DNA from: Streptomyces lanatus
GTDB lineage: Bacteria; Actinomycetota; Actinomycetes; Streptomycetales; Streptomycetaceae
NCBI RefSeq assembly: GCF_014655715.1
Contig: NZ_BNBM01000004.1
Span: 133,639 to 197,638 of the forward strand
Direction of reading: 5' to 3'
DNA length: 64,000 bases
Under the pieces are notes generated by a model. The model was not told the origin of the DNA and made no database searches. It was given only the letters and a program-made list of their open reading frames with translations. This document shows positions 44,870 through 53,300 of the stretch, one piece after another (position 1 is the stretch's first letter; the number at the start of each line of letters is the position of its first letter). A program made the translations under genes and the position numbers.

Positions 44870-46228
44870 ATGCGCACACGAAGAATGATCCATGTCGTCG
44901 CCACGGCGGCGGCCGCGAGCTCCCTGCTGGTCGCCTGCAGCGGAGCGGGCGGCTCCTCCGGCTCCGGTGGCGGCGACGGCAAGAGCATCAACGTGCTGAT
45001 GGTCGGCAACCCGCAGATGGAGGACATCGCGAAGCTGACCAAGGACACCTTCACGAAGGACACCGGCATCAAGGTGAACTTCACGGTCCTGCCCGAGAAC
45101 GAGCTGCGCGACAAGGTCACCCAGGACGTCGCCACCCAGGCAGGCCAGTACGACGTCGCCACGATCGGCGCCTACGAGGTGCCCATCTGGGAGAAGAACG
45201 GCTGGCTGCACGAACTCAGCTCCTACGCCGACAAGGACGCGAGCTTCGACAAGGCCGACCTGCTCAAGCCGATGGTCACGTCCCTCTCCGGCTCCGATGG
45301 CAAGCTCTACGCCCTGCCGTTCTACGGCGAGTCCTCGTTCCTGATGTACAACAAGGACGTCATGGAGGCGAAGGGCATCAAGGTGCCCGAGCGTCCGACC
45401 TGGCAGCAGATAGCCGACATCGCGGCGAAGGTGGACGGCGCGGAGCCGGGCATGCGGGGCATCTGTCTGCGCGGGCTGGCCGGCTGGGGCGAACTCGGCG
45501 CGTCGCTGACGACCGTGGTGAACACCTACGGCGGGACCTGGTTCACCAAGGACTGGAAGGCGCAGGTCAACTCACCCGAGTTCAAGAAGGCGGCGAACTT
45601 CTACGTCGACCTGGTCCGCAAGCACGGCGAGGCGGGGGCGGCGCAGGCCGGGTTCACCGAGTGCCTGAACGCCATGAGCCAGAAGAAGGTCGCGATGTGG
45701 TACGACGCGACCAGCGCGGCCGGGTCGTTGGAGGACCCGAACTCCAGCAAGATCGCAGGGCGGGTCGGCTACGCCTACGCGCCGACGGCCGAGACCAAGA
45801 GCAGTGGCTGGCTGTGGAGTTGGGCGTGGGCCATGCCGAAGACCACGAAGAACGCCGACGCCGCGTCGAAGTTCATGCTGTGGGCGTCCAGCAAGGAGTA
45901 CGAGAAGACGGTCGGCGAGAAGCTCGGCTGGTCGCGCATCCCGGCCGGCAAGCGGGTCAGCACGTACGAGCTCCCGGAGTACCAGAAGGCCGCCGCGTCG
46001 TTCGGTGACATCACCCTGAAGTCGATCGAGCAGGCCGACCCGGCCAACCCGGGTGTGCAGCCGAGGCCGACCGTGGGCGTCCAGTACGTGGCCATCCCCG
46101 AGTTCCAGGACCTGGGCACCAAGGTCACCCAGGAGATCTCCGCCGCCATCGCCGGCAAGACCAGCGTGGACAAGGCGCTCGACGACGGCCAGAAGCTCGC
46201 CGAGGAAGTCGCCAAGAACTACCAGTGA
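44870..46228 (+). CDS. ABC transporter sugar/polyol-binding lipoprotein (SmoE-like)
   Basis: A 452-residue family 1 solute-binding lipoprotein; the lipobox is SLLVACSG with acylated Cys. The mature protein shows DKVTQDVATQAGQYDVATIG, GKLYALPFYGESSFLMYNKD and ATSAAGSLEDPNSSKIAGRV, close to the sorbitol/mannitol-binding SmoE group. GGAG precedes the ATG. It is the first gene of a binding protein-permease-permease operon behind a DeoR regulator. The exact polyol cannot be fixed from sequence. Confidence 0.88.
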   Translation: MRTRRMIHVVATAAAASSLLVACSGAGGSSGSGGGDGKSINVLMVGNPQMEDIAKLTKDTFTKDTGIKVNFTVLPENELRDKVTQDVATQAGQYDVATIGAYEVPIWEKNGWLHELSSYADKDASFDKADLLKPMVTSLSGSDGKLYALPFYGESSFLMYNKDVMEAKGIKVPERPTWQQIADIAAKVDGAEPGMRGICLRGLAGWGELGASLTTVVNTYGGTWFTKDWKAQVNSPEFKKAANFYVDLVRKHGEAGAAQAGFTECLNAMSQKKVAMWYDATSAAGSLEDPNSSKIAGRVGYAYAPTAETKSSGWLWSWAWAMPKTTKNADAASKFMLWASSKEYEKTVGEKLGWSRIPAGKRVSTYELPEYQKAAASFGDITLKSIEQADPANPGVQPRPTVGVQYVAIPEFQDLGTKVTQEISAAIAGKTSVDKALDDGQKLAEEVAKNYQ

Positions 46229-46236
46229 CCGTCAAC

Positions 46237-46264
46237 GCCCGGCCGACGGCTCCGCCGGCCGGGC
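46237..46264 (+). promoter_or_regulatory. Intercistronic hairpin between binding protein and permease genes
   Basis: Arms GCCCGGCCG (46237-46245) and CGGCCGGGC (46256-46264) with a 10-base loop, 8 bp after the binding-protein stop. A hairpin here commonly stabilises the binding-protein mRNA relative to the permease part. Confidence 0.5.
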
Positions 46265-46306
46265 CCGTTCTCCCCGTCCCGGCCGTCACTGGCAGAGGAA
46301 GCCTCC

Positions 46307-47266
46307 ATGACCACGCTCACCGCACCCCCCAGGACCGCACCACCGCCCAGCCACAGGCGCACACCCGCCGGCGCCGGCAAGTGGCGCCGCCGTATCCCGC
46401 TGCTTCCGGCGCTCATCTTCACCATCGTCGTCACCCAGCTGCCGTTCGTCGCCACGCTCGTCATCTCCACGCTCCAGTGGAACGTCCTCAAGCCGGGCGA
46501 GCGGCACTTCGTCGGCCTGTCCAACTTCAAGTTCGTCTTCACCGACGAGCGGCTGCGCACGGCGGTGCTCAACACCGTCGTACTCACCGCGTCGGTGGTC
46601 CTCATCAGCGTGCTGCTCGGGCTGGGCCTGGCGATGCTGCTCGACCGCCGGTTCCTAGGCCGCGGTCTGGCCCGGACGATGCTCATCGCACCGTTCCTGG
46701 TGATGCCGGTCGCCGCGGCGCTCCTGTGGAAGCACGCCATCTACAACCCCGACTACGGCCTGCTCAACGGCACCCTGAACGCCGTATACCGCCTGTTCGG
46801 CGCGGAGAACGGCCCCACGATCGACTGGGTGTCCTCGTACCCCATGCCCGCCGTGGTGCTGTCTCTGGTCTGGCAGTGGACGCCGTTCATGATGCTCATC
46901 ATCCTGGCCGGTCTTCAGGCGCAGCCCGGTGACGTCCTGGAGGCGGCCCGCGTCGACGGGGCGTCGGCGATGGCGACCTTCCGCTTCATCACGCTGCCGC
47001 ATCTGCGCCAGTACCTCGAACTGGGCATCCTGCTCGGCACGATCTATGTCGTGCAGACCTTCGACGCGGTCTACACCATCACCCAGGGCGGCCCCGGCTC
47101 CCGCACCACCAACCTGCCCTACGAGATCTACCTGACCATGTTCCGCAAGTACGAGTACGGCCAGGCGGCCGCCGCCGGCGTGGTCGTCGTACTCGGCTCG
47201 ATCGTGATCGCGACCTTCGCGCTGCGCACCATCGCATCGCTGTTCCGCGAGGAGGTGTCCCGATGA
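46307..47266 (+). CDS. ABC sugar/polyol permease (SmoF-like)
   Basis: A 319-residue membrane permease with six helices. The inner-membrane loop EAARVDGASAMATFRFITLP carries the EAA motif that contacts the ATPase. The segment LPFVATLVISTLQWNVLKPG is typical of first permeases of the mannitol/sorbitol type. AGAGGAAG precedes the ATG, and its stop overlaps the next permease (ATGA). No ATPase is encoded nearby; Streptomyces often uses the shared ATPase MsiK. Confidence 0.9.
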   Translation: MTTLTAPPRTAPPPSHRRTPAGAGKWRRRIPLLPALIFTIVVTQLPFVATLVISTLQWNVLKPGERHFVGLSNFKFVFTDERLRTAVLNTVVLTASVVLISVLLGLGLAMLLDRRFLGRGLARTMLIAPFLVMPVAAALLWKHAIYNPDYGLLNGTLNAVYRLFGAENGPTIDWVSSYPMPAVVLSLVWQWTPFMMLIILAGLQAQPGDVLEAARVDGASAMATFRFITLPHLRQYLELGILLGTIYVVQTFDAVYTITQGGPGSRTTNLPYEIYLTMFRKYEYGQAAAAGVVVVLGSIVIATFALRTIASLFREEVSR

Positions 47267-48150
47267 CCACTCACGCGGCCCTCCCCGCGCCCGGCGCGAG
47301 ACTCAAGAAGGCTCTCCGGCGCCGCGACGACCACGGCGGCACACCCCGGCTGTCCCCGCTGTGGACGTTCGTCGCCTGGCTCGCCACGCTGGCGTTCTTC
47401 GCGCCCGTGGCGTGGATGGTGCTCACCTCCTTCCACCAGGAGGCGGACGCGGCGACCAACCCGCCCAGCCCTCTGGCGCCGGTCACCTTCGACCAGTACA
47501 AGCTGCTGTTCAGCCGGGACATCACGCCGTTCCTGCTCAACTCGACCATGGCCAGCGTCATTTCGACACTGCTCGTGCTCGTCCTGGCGGTGCCGACGGC
47601 GTACGCGCTGTCCATCAAGCCGGTCGAGAAGTGGACGGACGTGATGTTCTTCTTCCTGTCCACCAAGTTCCTGCCCGCGATCGCGGCCCTGCTGCCGGTG
47701 TACCTGATCGTCAAGGACGCCGGAATGCTGGACAACGTGTGGACGCTGATCATCCTCTACACCGCCATGAACCTGCCGATCGCGGTGTGGATGATGCGTT
47801 CGTTCCTCGCCGAGGTGCCCAGGGAGATCCTGGAGGCCGCCGAGGTCGACGGCGCCGGCCTGCCGACCGTGCTGCTGCGGATCGTCGCGCCGGTCGCCAT
47901 GCCGGGCCTCGCCGCGACCTCGCTGATCTGCTTCATCTTCAGCTGGAACGAGTTCATGTTCGCCGTCAACCTCACGGCGACCAACGCGTCGACCGCGCCG
48001 GTCTTCCTGGTCGGCTTCATCACCAGCGAGGGTCTCTTTCTGGCCCGGCTGTGCGCCGCCGCGACTTTGGTCTCTCTGCCGGTGCTCATCGCCGGTTTCG
48101 CCGCCCAGGACAAACTTGTCCGCGGCCTCTCGCTGGGAGCGGTCAAATAA
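47263..48150 (+). CDS. ABC sugar/polyol permease (SmoG-like)
   Basis: A 295-residue second permease with six helices, including FFAPVAWMVLTSFHQEADA and the EAA loop EAAEVDGAGLPTVLLRIVAP, which contacts the ATPase. It is coupled to the first permease by a 4-bp overlap. The operon ends here: the polyol dehydrogenase and ATPase that usually follow in complete loci are absent. A 16-bp palindrome follows the stop. Confidence 0.9.
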   Translation: MTTHAALPAPGARLKKALRRRDDHGGTPRLSPLWTFVAWLATLAFFAPVAWMVLTSFHQEADAATNPPSPLAPVTFDQYKLLFSRDITPFLLNSTMASVISTLLVLVLAVPTAYALSIKPVEKWTDVMFFFLSTKFLPAIAALLPVYLIVKDAGMLDNVWTLIILYTAMNLPIAVWMMRSFLAEVPREILEAAEVDGAGLPTVLLRIVAPVAMPGLAATSLICFIFSWNEFMFAVNLTATNASTAPVFLVGFITSEGLFLARLCAAATLVSLPVLIAGFAAQDKLVRGLSLGAVK

Positions 48151-48158
48151 CTCACGGC

Positions 48159-48174
48159 TCACCGAATTCGGTGA
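48159..48174. promoter_or_regulatory. Perfect 16-bp palindrome after the permease operon
   Basis: TCACCGAATTCGGTGA lies 8 bp after the permease stop. It may be a weak terminator or a protein-binding site; no T-run follows. Confidence 0.4.
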
Positions 48175-48260
48175 ACGGTCGGCGGGGGCGGACGCCCGGC
48201 GTCGCCACATCGCGCCACCGAGCCATACGCATCCCGAACCCGGCGTCGCGTCATGCGCGC

Positions 48261-48476
48261 TCAGCGCCCCCACACATCCGGCCCACCACCACGCCACTCG
48301 ATCAGCGCGGACCGCCGCACATACTCAGGATCCGCCTCCTCCACACCCACCCGGAACAAAAACTCGGCGACGTCCACAAGCCCGTACGCCATACCCAGAA
48401 AACGATCACCGGCGCGGACACGCCGCCCGCCGTCATCGGCGGGCGGGTAGACGACGACGGGCTGCGCACTGGCCAT
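48261..48476 (-). CDS. Conserved small actinobacterial protein of unknown function
   Basis: A 71-residue protein with the pattern QPVVVYPPADDGGRRVRAGD, FLGMAYGLVDVAEFLFRVGV and a tail IEWRGGGPDVWGR. Short Streptomyces proteins of this type, with a VVVHPP start and an IEWRGGGP end, are common and have no known function. It lies alone between the importer operon and hbpS. Confidence 0.6.
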   Translation of the reverse strand: MASAQPVVVYPPADDGGRRVRAGDRFLGMAYGLVDVAEFLFRVGVEEADPEYVRRSALIEWRGGGPDVWGR

Positions 48477-48584
48477 GGCACCAGGGTGCGGTGCGGGGCA
48501 CTGCCCCGCATGCGGGGCAGCACGCCAGCCACGGAAGCCGCTGGCCGCCCCGCCCTCCCGCCAGCCGCCGCGGGCATCCGGCGG

Positions 48585-49163
48585 CTAGCGAGCCACCGCG
48601 TCCGCCCCCGCCTGCGCGAACTTCTCATCCAGTACGCCCGACGGAGCTCCCGCGACTCCGATACCGGCGATCGGCGCATTGCCGGCGGTGACGGGGACGG
48701 CACCGGCCAGGAACAGCGTGCCGGGGATGTCCTTCAGGGTCGGGGTCTGCTGCAGGCGCCCGGCCAGCTCGGAGGTGGGGGCGTTCCAGGAGACGGCGGT
48801 GTAGGCCTTGCGCTCGGCGGACTCGTAGGACTGCGGGCCGGCGCCGTCGCCACGCAGGGTGACGATCGTGTTGCCGTTGCGGTCGACGACGGCGACGCTG
48901 ACGCGCTGCTTCTCCTTCTCGGCGGCATCGAGCGCGGCCTGCGCGGCCTTCGTCGCGGCATCGACCGTGAGGTGCGTGGAAGTGGTGGTCGCCCGGTCCG
49001 GGACCGAGGCGGCGGCCGGGGCGGCAGCTGCCGTGGGCGGCGCGGCGGGTGCCGAGGCGTTCGCGGTGACCGCGCCGAAGCCCGCCACCGCGACGACGGC
49101 GAGCACACCGCCGCCGACGGCGACACGGACACGGCGGGAGAACTTCTTGCGCACGGGGTTCAT
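48585..49163 (-). CDS. hbpS: Extracellular haem-binding protein HbpS (GlcG/HbpS family)
   Basis: A 192-residue exported protein. The signal peptide covers about residues 1-36 (RRVRVAVGGGVLAVVAVAGF, cleavage near ANASA). The mature DUF336/GlcG domain (about 60-192) shows LTVDAATKAAQAALDAAEKE, VAVVDRNGNTIVTLRGDGAG, SAERKAYTAVSWNAPTSEL and AGNAPIAGIGVAGAPSG. In Streptomyces reticuli the secreted octameric HbpS binds haem and iron and interacts with the sensor kinase SenS. Here it is divergent from a SenS/SenR pair, the same arrangement. AAGGAG lies 12 bp before the ATG. Confidence 0.85.
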   Translation of the reverse strand: MNPVRKKFSRRVRVAVGGGVLAVVAVAGFGAVTANASAPAAPPTAAAAPAAASVPDRATTTSTHLTVDAATKAAQAALDAAEKEKQRVSVAVVDRNGNTIVTLRGDGAGPQSYESAERKAYTAVSWNAPTSELAGRLQQTPTLKDIPGTLFLAGAVPVTAGNAPIAGIGVAGAPSGVLDEKFAQAGADAVAR

Positions 49164-49296
49164 GGGTCGGTCGACTCCTTCGAGGGGGCGGGCGGCCCGG
49201 TTGCCGCCCGCTTCGTCCGCTGTCCACCCTCGGCCCACGACCGGGCCCGCACCGTCGGTGTTCCGGCTGCCCCGCGGGCGCGGGACGGACGACACC

Positions 49297-49320
49297 GGGG
49301 TCATCCGAACGGTTGACCCC
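49297..49320. promoter_or_regulatory. Inverted repeat between hbpS and senS
   Basis: Arms GGGGTCA (49297-49303) and TGACCCC (49314-49320) with a 10-bp spacer, in the 232-bp divergent promoter region. It is a candidate SenR or other regulator site. The assignment is by position only. Confidence 0.4.
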
Positions 49321-49395
49321 CGTGCCCCTCCCACGGGGCCACAATGGAGGTGTTTGCCCAGTTCAGCGCCCAGCAGGGAAGAAAGGCGGCCCCGC

Positions 49396-50601
49396 ATGGG
49401 GAACGGGAACCGGTCGCACGAACCGGACACCGTGGACACCCGGTGGCTCGGCGCCGTGATGCACGCGGCGTTCTTCCTGCTGCTCGGCGGCGCGCTCGCC
49501 CGCTTCCTGCTGCGCCACCCCGGTGAACCCCGCACGCCCTGGATCATCGCCCTGTGCGTGGTGCTCGCCCTGCTGCACCTGATGGGCCCGAAGGCCGGAG
49601 ACGACTCCAGCCCCCGACTCGCACGTCGGCCCGCCGTGTGGCTGGCCCCGGTCACCGTCGTATGGATGGTGCTGGTGGTACTCGCACCCAGTTTCGCCTG
49701 GTGCGCGGTGCCCCTCTTCTACACCGGTCTGCGGACCCTCCCGCCGCGCGCCGCACTGGCACTGGTGACGGTCCTGACCGTGTTCGTCGTCGCCGCACAG
49801 GTCCAGCTCGCCGGTCGCTTCGACCCCAACCTGGTCCTCGCGCCGCCGGCCGTCGCCGCCCTCGCCACCGCCGTCTTCCTCCAGGGCGAACGCCACACCG
49901 CGCGTCAGCGCGCCCTGATCGACGACCTGATCCGCACCCGCCAACAACTCGCCGCCTCCGAACGCCGCGCAGGCACGCTCGCCGAACGCCACCGGCTCTC
50001 CATCGAGATCCACGACACCCTCGCGCAGGGCCTGTCCAGCCAGCAGATGCTGCTCCAGGCCGCGGACCGGGTCTGGGACACCGAACCCGCGAAAGCCCGC
50101 ACCCATGTGCGCACCGCCGCCTCCGTCGCCGCACACAACCTCGCCGAGGCCCGGCGCTTCGTCCACGACCTGGCCCCCGCCGACCTCACCGACGGCGGCC
50201 TCGAACGGGCACTGCGCACGCTGGCCGCACGCGAATCCGGAGCGCACCTCACCGTGCGCGTCCACACCGACGACGGCAGCCGCCTCCCCCACCTGCCCGA
50301 CCGTGTCCAGTCGGCCCTGCTGCGCATCGCCCAGGGCGCCCTGGCCAACGTCCGCGAACACGCCGGGGCCCACAGCGCCGCGCTCACCCTCACCGTCCTG
50401 GACGACACGGCAGTCCTGGACATCTCCGACGACGGCCACGGCTTCGACCCCGACACACTCCCCCGCACCCCCGGGCGCGGGCACGGACTGCCCGCCATGC
50501 GCGCCCGGCTGCGCGCCCTCGGCGGCACCCTCACCGTGGAATCCACGCCCGGCGAAGGCACCGTCCTGTCTGCCGCCGTCCCCCTGGAGACGCCCCGATG
50601 A
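49396..50601 (+). CDS. senS: Sensor histidine kinase SenS
   Basis: A 401-residue kinase with five predicted membrane helices in residues 18-165, the HisKA_3 motif RLSIEIHDTLAQGLS with phospho-acceptor His206, and a HATPase_c domain (IAQGALANVREHAGA, LDISDDGHGFDP, GHGLPAMRARLRALGG). In S. reticuli SenS senses redox stress through the exported HbpS. Position opposite hbpS and before senR supports the name. ATG at 49396 is preceded by AGGGAAGAAAGG. Confidence 0.85.
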   Translation: MGNGNRSHEPDTVDTRWLGAVMHAAFFLLLGGALARFLLRHPGEPRTPWIIALCVVLALLHLMGPKAGDDSSPRLARRPAVWLAPVTVVWMVLVVLAPSFAWCAVPLFYTGLRTLPPRAALALVTVLTVFVVAAQVQLAGRFDPNLVLAPPAVAALATAVFLQGERHTARQRALIDDLIRTRQQLAASERRAGTLAERHRLSIEIHDTLAQGLSSQQMLLQAADRVWDTEPAKARTHVRTAASVAAHNLAEARRFVHDLAPADLTDGGLERALRTLAARESGAHLTVRVHTDDGSRLPHLPDRVQSALLRIAQGALANVREHAGAHSAALTLTVLDDTAVLDISDDGHGFDPDTLPRTPGRGHGLPAMRARLRALGGTLTVESTPGEGTVLSAAVPLETPR

Positions 50602-51236
50602 CCGCCGACCGCACCCCCGTACGCATCCTCGTCTGCGACGACCACACCGTCGTACGCGCCGGACTCCTCGCCCTTCTCGACAGCGCCCCCGACATCGAAG
50701 TCGTCGGCCAGGCCGGCACCGGCGAGGAAGCCCTCGCACTCACCGCGAAGCTCACGCCCGACGTCGTCCTGATGGACCTCCAACTCGGCGAAGGCATCGA
50801 CGGCGTCGAGACCACCCGCCGCCTCACCACCTCCCCCAACCCCCCACACGTCCTGGTCCTGACCACCTACGACACCGACGCCGACATCACCCGCGCCATC
50901 GAAGCAGGCGCCACCGGCTACCTCCTCAAGGCCGAACGCCCCGACGACCTCTTCACCGCCATCCACGCCGCCGCCCAAGGACACACCACGCTCTCCGCCC
51001 CCATCGCCGGCCGCGTCATGGCCAACCTCCGCAGCCCCCGCCCCACCCTCACCGACCGCGAACGCGACATCCTCACCCACCTCGCACACGGCCACACCAA
51101 CCGCCACATCGCCCGTGCCCTGTTCATCAGCGAGGCCACCGTCAAAACCCACCTCAACCGCATCTACAACAAACTCGGCGTCAACACCCGCACAAAAGCC
51201 GTAACAACCGCCCACCAACAACGACTACTCCCCTAG
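50598..51236 (+). CDS. senR: NarL-type response regulator SenR
   Basis: A 212-residue regulator with receiver (ILVCDDHTVVRAGLLALLDS; phospho-acceptor Asp in VVLMDLQLGEG) and LuxR HTH (LTDRERDILTHLAHGHTNRH, SEATVKTHLNRIYNKLGVNT). It overlaps senS by ATGA. In S. reticuli SenR controls hbpS and the furS-cpeB operon; no cpeB catalase-peroxidase gene lies in this window. Confidence 0.87.
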   Translation: MTADRTPVRILVCDDHTVVRAGLLALLDSAPDIEVVGQAGTGEEALALTAKLTPDVVLMDLQLGEGIDGVETTRRLTTSPNPPHVLVLTTYDTDADITRAIEAGATGYLLKAERPDDLFTAIHAAAQGHTTLSAPIAGRVMANLRSPRPTLTDRERDILTHLAHGHTNRHIARALFISEATVKTHLNRIYNKLGVNTRTKAVTTAHQQRLLP

Positions 51237-52017
51237 GAGATCGCCTCAACCGGCGGCCGGGCTCATTGGCTCGGGTGGGCCGGGATCCCATGGTTCACGG
51301 GGCAGGAATCGTGGGGGCGGGCGGCGGTGACGCCGGTGAAAGAAGTGCCCCACTCGTCGGGCCTAGAAATGCACGGCTTCGCCGGCGAGGCAGAACCCAA
51401 TGCAACCAGTCAGGCCAGACCGAGCTGAGGACAGCCGACCCCATATACGGCCGCCCCTATCCCGAAACACGAAGACTGGGTTGTCTACATCATCTGCCAC
51501 TCAGGGAGCTGTGACTTCTTGGCGCCGGAGAGAATGCATGCCCGCAATTGGGGTCGATCGATGATTTGAGTTGAACACGGCCCCAGAGAGCCACTAATGA
51601 GGTTCACGTCATCTGTCGGGTGTGGCGAAAGGCCGGGGACGGTCCTTGTCGCGCCGCTGAGGGAAACCCACTCGATCATGCTGACCAGTAACAGGACGCA
51701 TCAGGCCGCGAGCGGTGATTCTTCACCTCACCATCGCCTGCAGATATGGGTACCACCACGGATGGACGCCCATGGCACTCAGCGTCACCCTGTGGCGAAG
51801 AGGCAGGTTGTCGCCGACAGCGAGGCAGCGGGCCATCGACACAGAGGAGGCGTGGGACCTGTGGCTCGTCGTGGAAGGCCGGTTGCCTGCCCCACAAGGG
51901 TCCCGTGCGCCTGAACCGCTCTGGGTGGATGGTCGGCGTCCCGTCACGCGGGGCTGCCTGGCCAAGACTGCGAGCTTGACGTCCAGGATGCGCAGTCGGC
52001 GGCGAGGAGGGCGGTAC
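51237..52017. other. About 780 bp without a recognised gene
   Basis: It lies between senR and the CBS-BON gene. The plus frame continuous with the CBS gene reaches back to 51715 but has no family resemblance. No clear IS remnant could be identified. The end of the stretch holds the GGAGGGC ribosome site of the CBS gene. Confidence 0.4.
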
Positions 52018-52701
52018 ATGAAACACAGCAAAGTCGGCGCGGTGATGACGGGCAACGTCATCAAGGCGTCATGCGATGCCTCCTTCAAAGAGGTCGCTCA
52101 TCCCCTCCACGAGCACCGCATCAGCGGCCTGCCTGTTGTCGACGACGACGAGACGGTCATCGGTGTGATCTCCGAAACGGACCTTCTGGCCCGCCAGGTC
52201 GAGGCCCGACGACCCCTACCGTCCGCCACGTCGCTTTCTCTGGCCTCGTATCAGCTCCGCCTCACGCCGGCGCAGGATCAAAGCCATGCGCGTACCGCAA
52301 ATCAGCTGATGTCCTGCCCCGTTGTCACCATCGGCGTCGAACGTCTGCCAGTGGTGGATGCCAAGCAGCATGTGGTGGGCATCGTCACGCGTCATGATCT
52401 CCTGCAGATCTTCCTTCGGGCGGATGGCGACATTCTCCGCGACGTCATGGACGAAGTCCTCGTCCGCACCTTGTTCTTGCGTCCGCAGGCAATCAGCATC
52501 ATGGTGCGAGAGGGCGTAGTGACATTGGCCGGAGAACTCGAGCACCGATCCGATGCCGAGATCGGCGTGCGCACTGCTCACCAGGTCGACGGTGTGGTCG
52601 CCGTCGACAACCGACTCACCTTCCGTCTCGACGACGCACAGGTGCGGCTCGGCGACCCGGGCCAGCGCGGCGTAGCGGATGAGTGGCTGCGAAGACTCTG
52701 A
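52018..52701 (+). CDS. CBS-BON domain protein with shortened second CBS
   Basis: A 227-residue cytosolic protein. CBS1 (about 6-58): VGAVMTGNVIKASCDASFKE, ISGLPVVDDDETVIGVISE. CBS2 (about 93-135) reads QLMSCPVVTIGVERLPVVD; normally ~20 residues separate PVVTI from VERLPVVD, so the first helix of CBS2 is deleted in frame. The BON domain (about 145-203) reads LRPQAISIMVREGVVTLAGE. CBS pairs bind adenosine nucleotides, so the deletion should disturb ligand binding. GAGGAGGGC precedes the ATG. Confidence 0.8.
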   Translation: MKHSKVGAVMTGNVIKASCDASFKEVAHPLHEHRISGLPVVDDDETVIGVISETDLLARQVEARRPLPSATSLSLASYQLRLTPAQDQSHARTANQLMSCPVVTIGVERLPVVDAKQHVVGIVTRHDLLQIFLRADGDILRDVMDEVLVRTLFLRPQAISIMVREGVVTLAGELEHRSDAEIGVRTAHQVDGVVAVDNRLTFRLDDAQVRLGDPGQRGVADEWLRRL

Positions 52702-52833
52702 CGGGAAGGTACTGGGCGATTGATCTGATCAGGGAGACCGATTAGCGATCAAGAACTGCGACTGCCGTTTCTGTCCTGGTCGGCGTTCTCAGAGGTAGCT
52801 TGGTTGAGCAGCCCTTTCGAGGAGGGTGATTCG

Positions 52834-53271
52834 ATGCCGTGGTTCGTATGGCTGCTTGCCGCCGGGGTGTTGGGTGCCGCGGAGTTCTTCACTTTCACGC
52901 TGGTTTTCGGGCTGCTGGCGGGCGCTGCGCTGGTTGCCGCCGTAGTCGCTGGTGTGGGCATCGGGCTTCTCGGCCAGCTCGTGGCGCTCGGCGTGGCAGC
53001 GGCAGCGGGTCTCGTCATCATCCGTCCGATCGCGCTGCGGCAAATGGCACAGCAACCCCTCATCCGCGACGGCAGTGACGCGCTGATCGGCAAGCGGGCC
53101 GAGGTCATGCAGGAGGTCACCGCGACCCACGGTCTGATCAAACTCGCCGGCGAGGAGTGGTCCGCCCGCGCCCTCGACGAGAGCCTTGTGATCCCGGTGG
53201 GAGCGTCGGTCGATGTGATGGAGATCGAAGGCGCCACGGCCATCGTCTACCCCCGCGAACTCCTTCCCTGA
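52834..53271 (+). CDS. NfeD-like membrane protein
   Basis: A 145-residue protein with two to three membrane helices (about 1-70) and a C-terminal OB-fold domain (about 80-145: IGKRAEVMQEVTATHGLIKL, ARALDESLVIPVGASVDVME). It is the short NfeD type that accompanies SPFH proteins. GAGGAGGG precedes the ATG. The SPFH gene follows after 29 bp. The pair is thought to organise membrane microdomains or quality control. Confidence 0.87.
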   Translation: MPWFVWLLAAGVLGAAEFFTFTLVFGLLAGAALVAAVVAGVGIGLLGQLVALGVAAAAGLVIIRPIALRQMAQQPLIRDGSDALIGKRAEVMQEVTATHGLIKLAGEEWSARALDESLVIPVGASVDVMEIEGATAIVYPRELLP

Positions 53272-53300
53272 ACGGCTGAACACACAGCAACGGAGGCACT

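Noticed and set aside
51715..52017. N-terminal extension of the CBS-BON frame
   Set aside because: The frame is open upstream, but the ATG at 52018 has a good ribosome site and CBS homology begins immediately after it; the extension has no family resemblance.
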